The notes beneath the pieces were generated by a model, which did no database searches, was not told where the DNA came from, and was given only the letters and a program-made list of their open reading frames with translations. The position numbers were made by a program, and so were the translations under genes. Positions 58,211 through 64,000 of a DNA stretch of 64,000 bases are shown here, piece by piece. This stretch comes from Coriaria nepalensis (taxonomy: Eukaryota; Streptophyta; Magnoliopsida; Cucurbitales; Coriariaceae). Positions within the stretch are counted from its first letter, which is position 1; every line of letters starts with the position of its first letter. Location of the stretch: assembly GCA_027186245.1 (NCBI GenBank), contig CP114496.1, positions 6,722,001-6,786,000 on the forward strand, given 5' to 3'.

Positions 58211-59700
58211 TATTTTAATACCAAATTTATCTTAAAATTTATCTTAATATTTCCTGAATGATCAATGCAAATATTTTTGTAGAAGACCTTTAATAACTCA
58301 CTAAAAATGATACTTGTTTCAACCACAATACTATTCCATCCTTGTGAGCTTTTTGAAACTCAATATTTTGATAGTTTGAAGTTTCCCTCCGTCTTCTATT
58401 CTCCATTGAAGCATACAACTATGAATATAGATGATGTCATTCTTGAAGAAATAAATAATTTTAGATTAATATCTTGACCAAATTCTAAAGAAAGTATGGA
58501 AAAAAATGTAATTCTAAACCAAATAAAGTTCGTACCAGATTTTAATCAGAGACTGGTAAAACATTTTTTCGGACTAGTTTGGGAACAAAATATTGGTCCG
58601 AAATTATATTTCAGACCATTTTTCTATACAAAATTGAACAAGAATTATGGAGTTTCAAGATCCTAATAATATGGAGTTTCGACGTGTCGCCCATTTGTGA
58701 GCAAAATGAAGAAACAAAATAACAAACTCGAAACAAGCTTCAAACTCGAAACAAGCTTCAAACTCAACCTCAAGAACAAAATGAACAAAACGAAGGTCGT
58801 GTATCTCAGAAGAGAACACGTACCGAACTTGTGATTGGTTGCTCGTGTATGTCGGAACCTCGAGCTTCTTCTCCAACGAAGTATAGGTGCAGAGATTGCT
58901 CTTCTCTGATAAAGGATAGACCAAATGTCAGTCATTTTCTTTTTGTTGAAGAAATATTGGTGTTTTCTTTTGGTTGAAGGTTATGGATGATGATGAAAAT
59001 AAGAGCGTAATTTAATATATTATTTTACTTTGTATTAATGAAAAATATTTGTACTATAAATTTAATGTAAAACATTTATTAGGATGTTAAATTTTAATAG
59101 GCCAAAGTGGAAATGGTTTTGACAAGATTAATGTGGGTTTACATATTTAATTGTGTTTATATAATACTTGAAACATTTTATGCATTGTATAAATTGTGAC
59201 GATAGAGATTAACTAATATCTTAATTATAACGTTTGGATTAAAGCATGAATTGAACCTATATTAATATATTATGGTTATTGATGTGATCAATTGATGCAT
59301 AATTAACAATTACAATTGTATTGTAATTTATTATATGGTATTATAAATATTGTAACAATTTATTAAACTTTTAATTACTAGATTAATAACAGTTTTTCAA
59401 ATTAAATTAGTTGCATTTTCAATTAATAGTGCTTTGTAAAGGTTTTGGAATATTTATTGCATGGTTATTATCTTATAAGGATTAACCATTAATAAAAATG
59501 TTTTAAAATTGAATTAGATGGCTTTCAAAAATTAATTCATATATGATATTAATTCATAACGGTTTCAAAATGTAATGGCTTTTTAACGAATTTGAAATCG
59601 AGTAGACGGTGTAATAAATGCCGTAATGGAAAAAGTTTGAGGTGTAAACTACACGTCGTCATATTTTACGACGACATTTGTTGTAGCCACTCAGCAGCCA
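58211..59700. other. AT-rich intergenic DNA, upstream of MCM5
   Basis: Near 58490-58620, CCGAAATT/GGTCC words recall those at 56.1-56.4 kb. A tandem 18-base duplication (CTCGAAACAAGCTTCAAA) is at about 58727-58765. Two overlapping minus-strand frames at 58655-58935 are low-complexity and unsupported. Confidence 0.5.
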
Positions 59701-59708
59701 CTCGCATC

Positions 59709-59742
59709 TTTTCCCGCCAGAATTCTTCCTCTCCCGCCAAAA
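59709..59742. promoter_or_regulatory. Two E2F-type sites in the MCM5 promoter
   Basis: TTTTCCCGCC at 59709-59718 and CTCCCGCCAAAA at 59731-59742 (TTTTGGCGGGAG on the minus strand) both fit the plant E2F/DP consensus TTTSSCGC family. They lie 89-122 bases upstream of the MCM5 ATG, the usual place in S-phase genes. Confidence 0.8.
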
Positions 59743-59830
59743 TACAGCCCTCAAGACTGGAGCAATATAAAGAAGTAAAGAACCCGAGAGATTGCCCACA
59801 ATCCCCTAGAGAAGTAATAGAGTGCAGAAG

Positions 59831-64000
<4,170 letters not shown>

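Noticed and set aside
58655..58935. Two overlapping minus-strand frames of about 90 residues
   Set aside because: Low-complexity sequence containing a tandem 18-base duplication; no start context or domain.
55640..59150. Terminal inverted repeats of the second MULE
   Set aside because: Similar words near both edges (GGGTTTA) lie in direct, not inverted, orientation and are too short to define ends.

Overview
The window is nuclear DNA of a flowering plant, most likely a eudicot. The genes are plant-type: multi-exon with AT-rich GT-AG introns, encoding STP sugar transporter, EDR2, MOL1/PXY-like receptor, TMN/EMP70, PIG-A and MCM5 families. Intergenic DNA is AT-rich with microsatellites and decayed transposons. 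I cannot name the species. Exon boundaries below were read by eye from GT/AG sites and reading-frame continuity.

Layout: 0-3.1 kb holds a decayed Mutator-like (MULE) transposase on + followed by two tandem arrays with an 82-84 bp period. A small Cys/Ser-rich protein gene (-) lies at 4.85-5.14 kb. A TMN/EMP70 gene (+) is at 9.7-11.7 kb. A chloroplast-type adenylate kinase fused to a DUF1995 domain (+, 19 exons) spans 13.9-18.8 kb. A young, internally deleted Ty3/gypsy chromovirus with two 444-bp LTRs occupies 19.5-22.9 kb, next to a minisatellite and a decayed hAT transposase. An STP-type sugar/H+ symporter (+) is at 25.8-29.4 kb. At 30.7-32.1 kb are repeats with the same period and the same inverted-repeat signature as the array at 1.9 kb. 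An S6-family organellar ribosomal protein (+) is at 32.9-34.3 kb.

The right half carries an EDR2-like PH/START/DUF1336 gene (+, 21 coding exons, 35.9-44.1 kb), a MOL1/PXY-related LRR receptor whose kinase domain has lost its catalytic residues (+, 46.5-49.9 kb), a HEM4/uroporphyrinogen-III-synthase-fold gene (-, 50.4-51.3 kb), the GPI-anchor enzyme PIG-A (-, 52.0-55.1 kb, with a MITE-like insert in an intron), a second decayed MULE (-, 56.4-58.2 kb), and MCM5 (+, from 59.8 kb, running off the right end) with E2F-type promoter sites.

The genes are not an operon or pathway cluster. They are unrelated housekeeping and signalling genes separated by transposon-derived DNA. The most notable items are the compact retroelement that keeps gag, protease, integrase C-terminus and chromodomain but has lost RT, RNase H and the integrase core; the receptor pseudokinase; the repeats shared between two loci 29 kb apart; and the divergent HEM4-fold gene.
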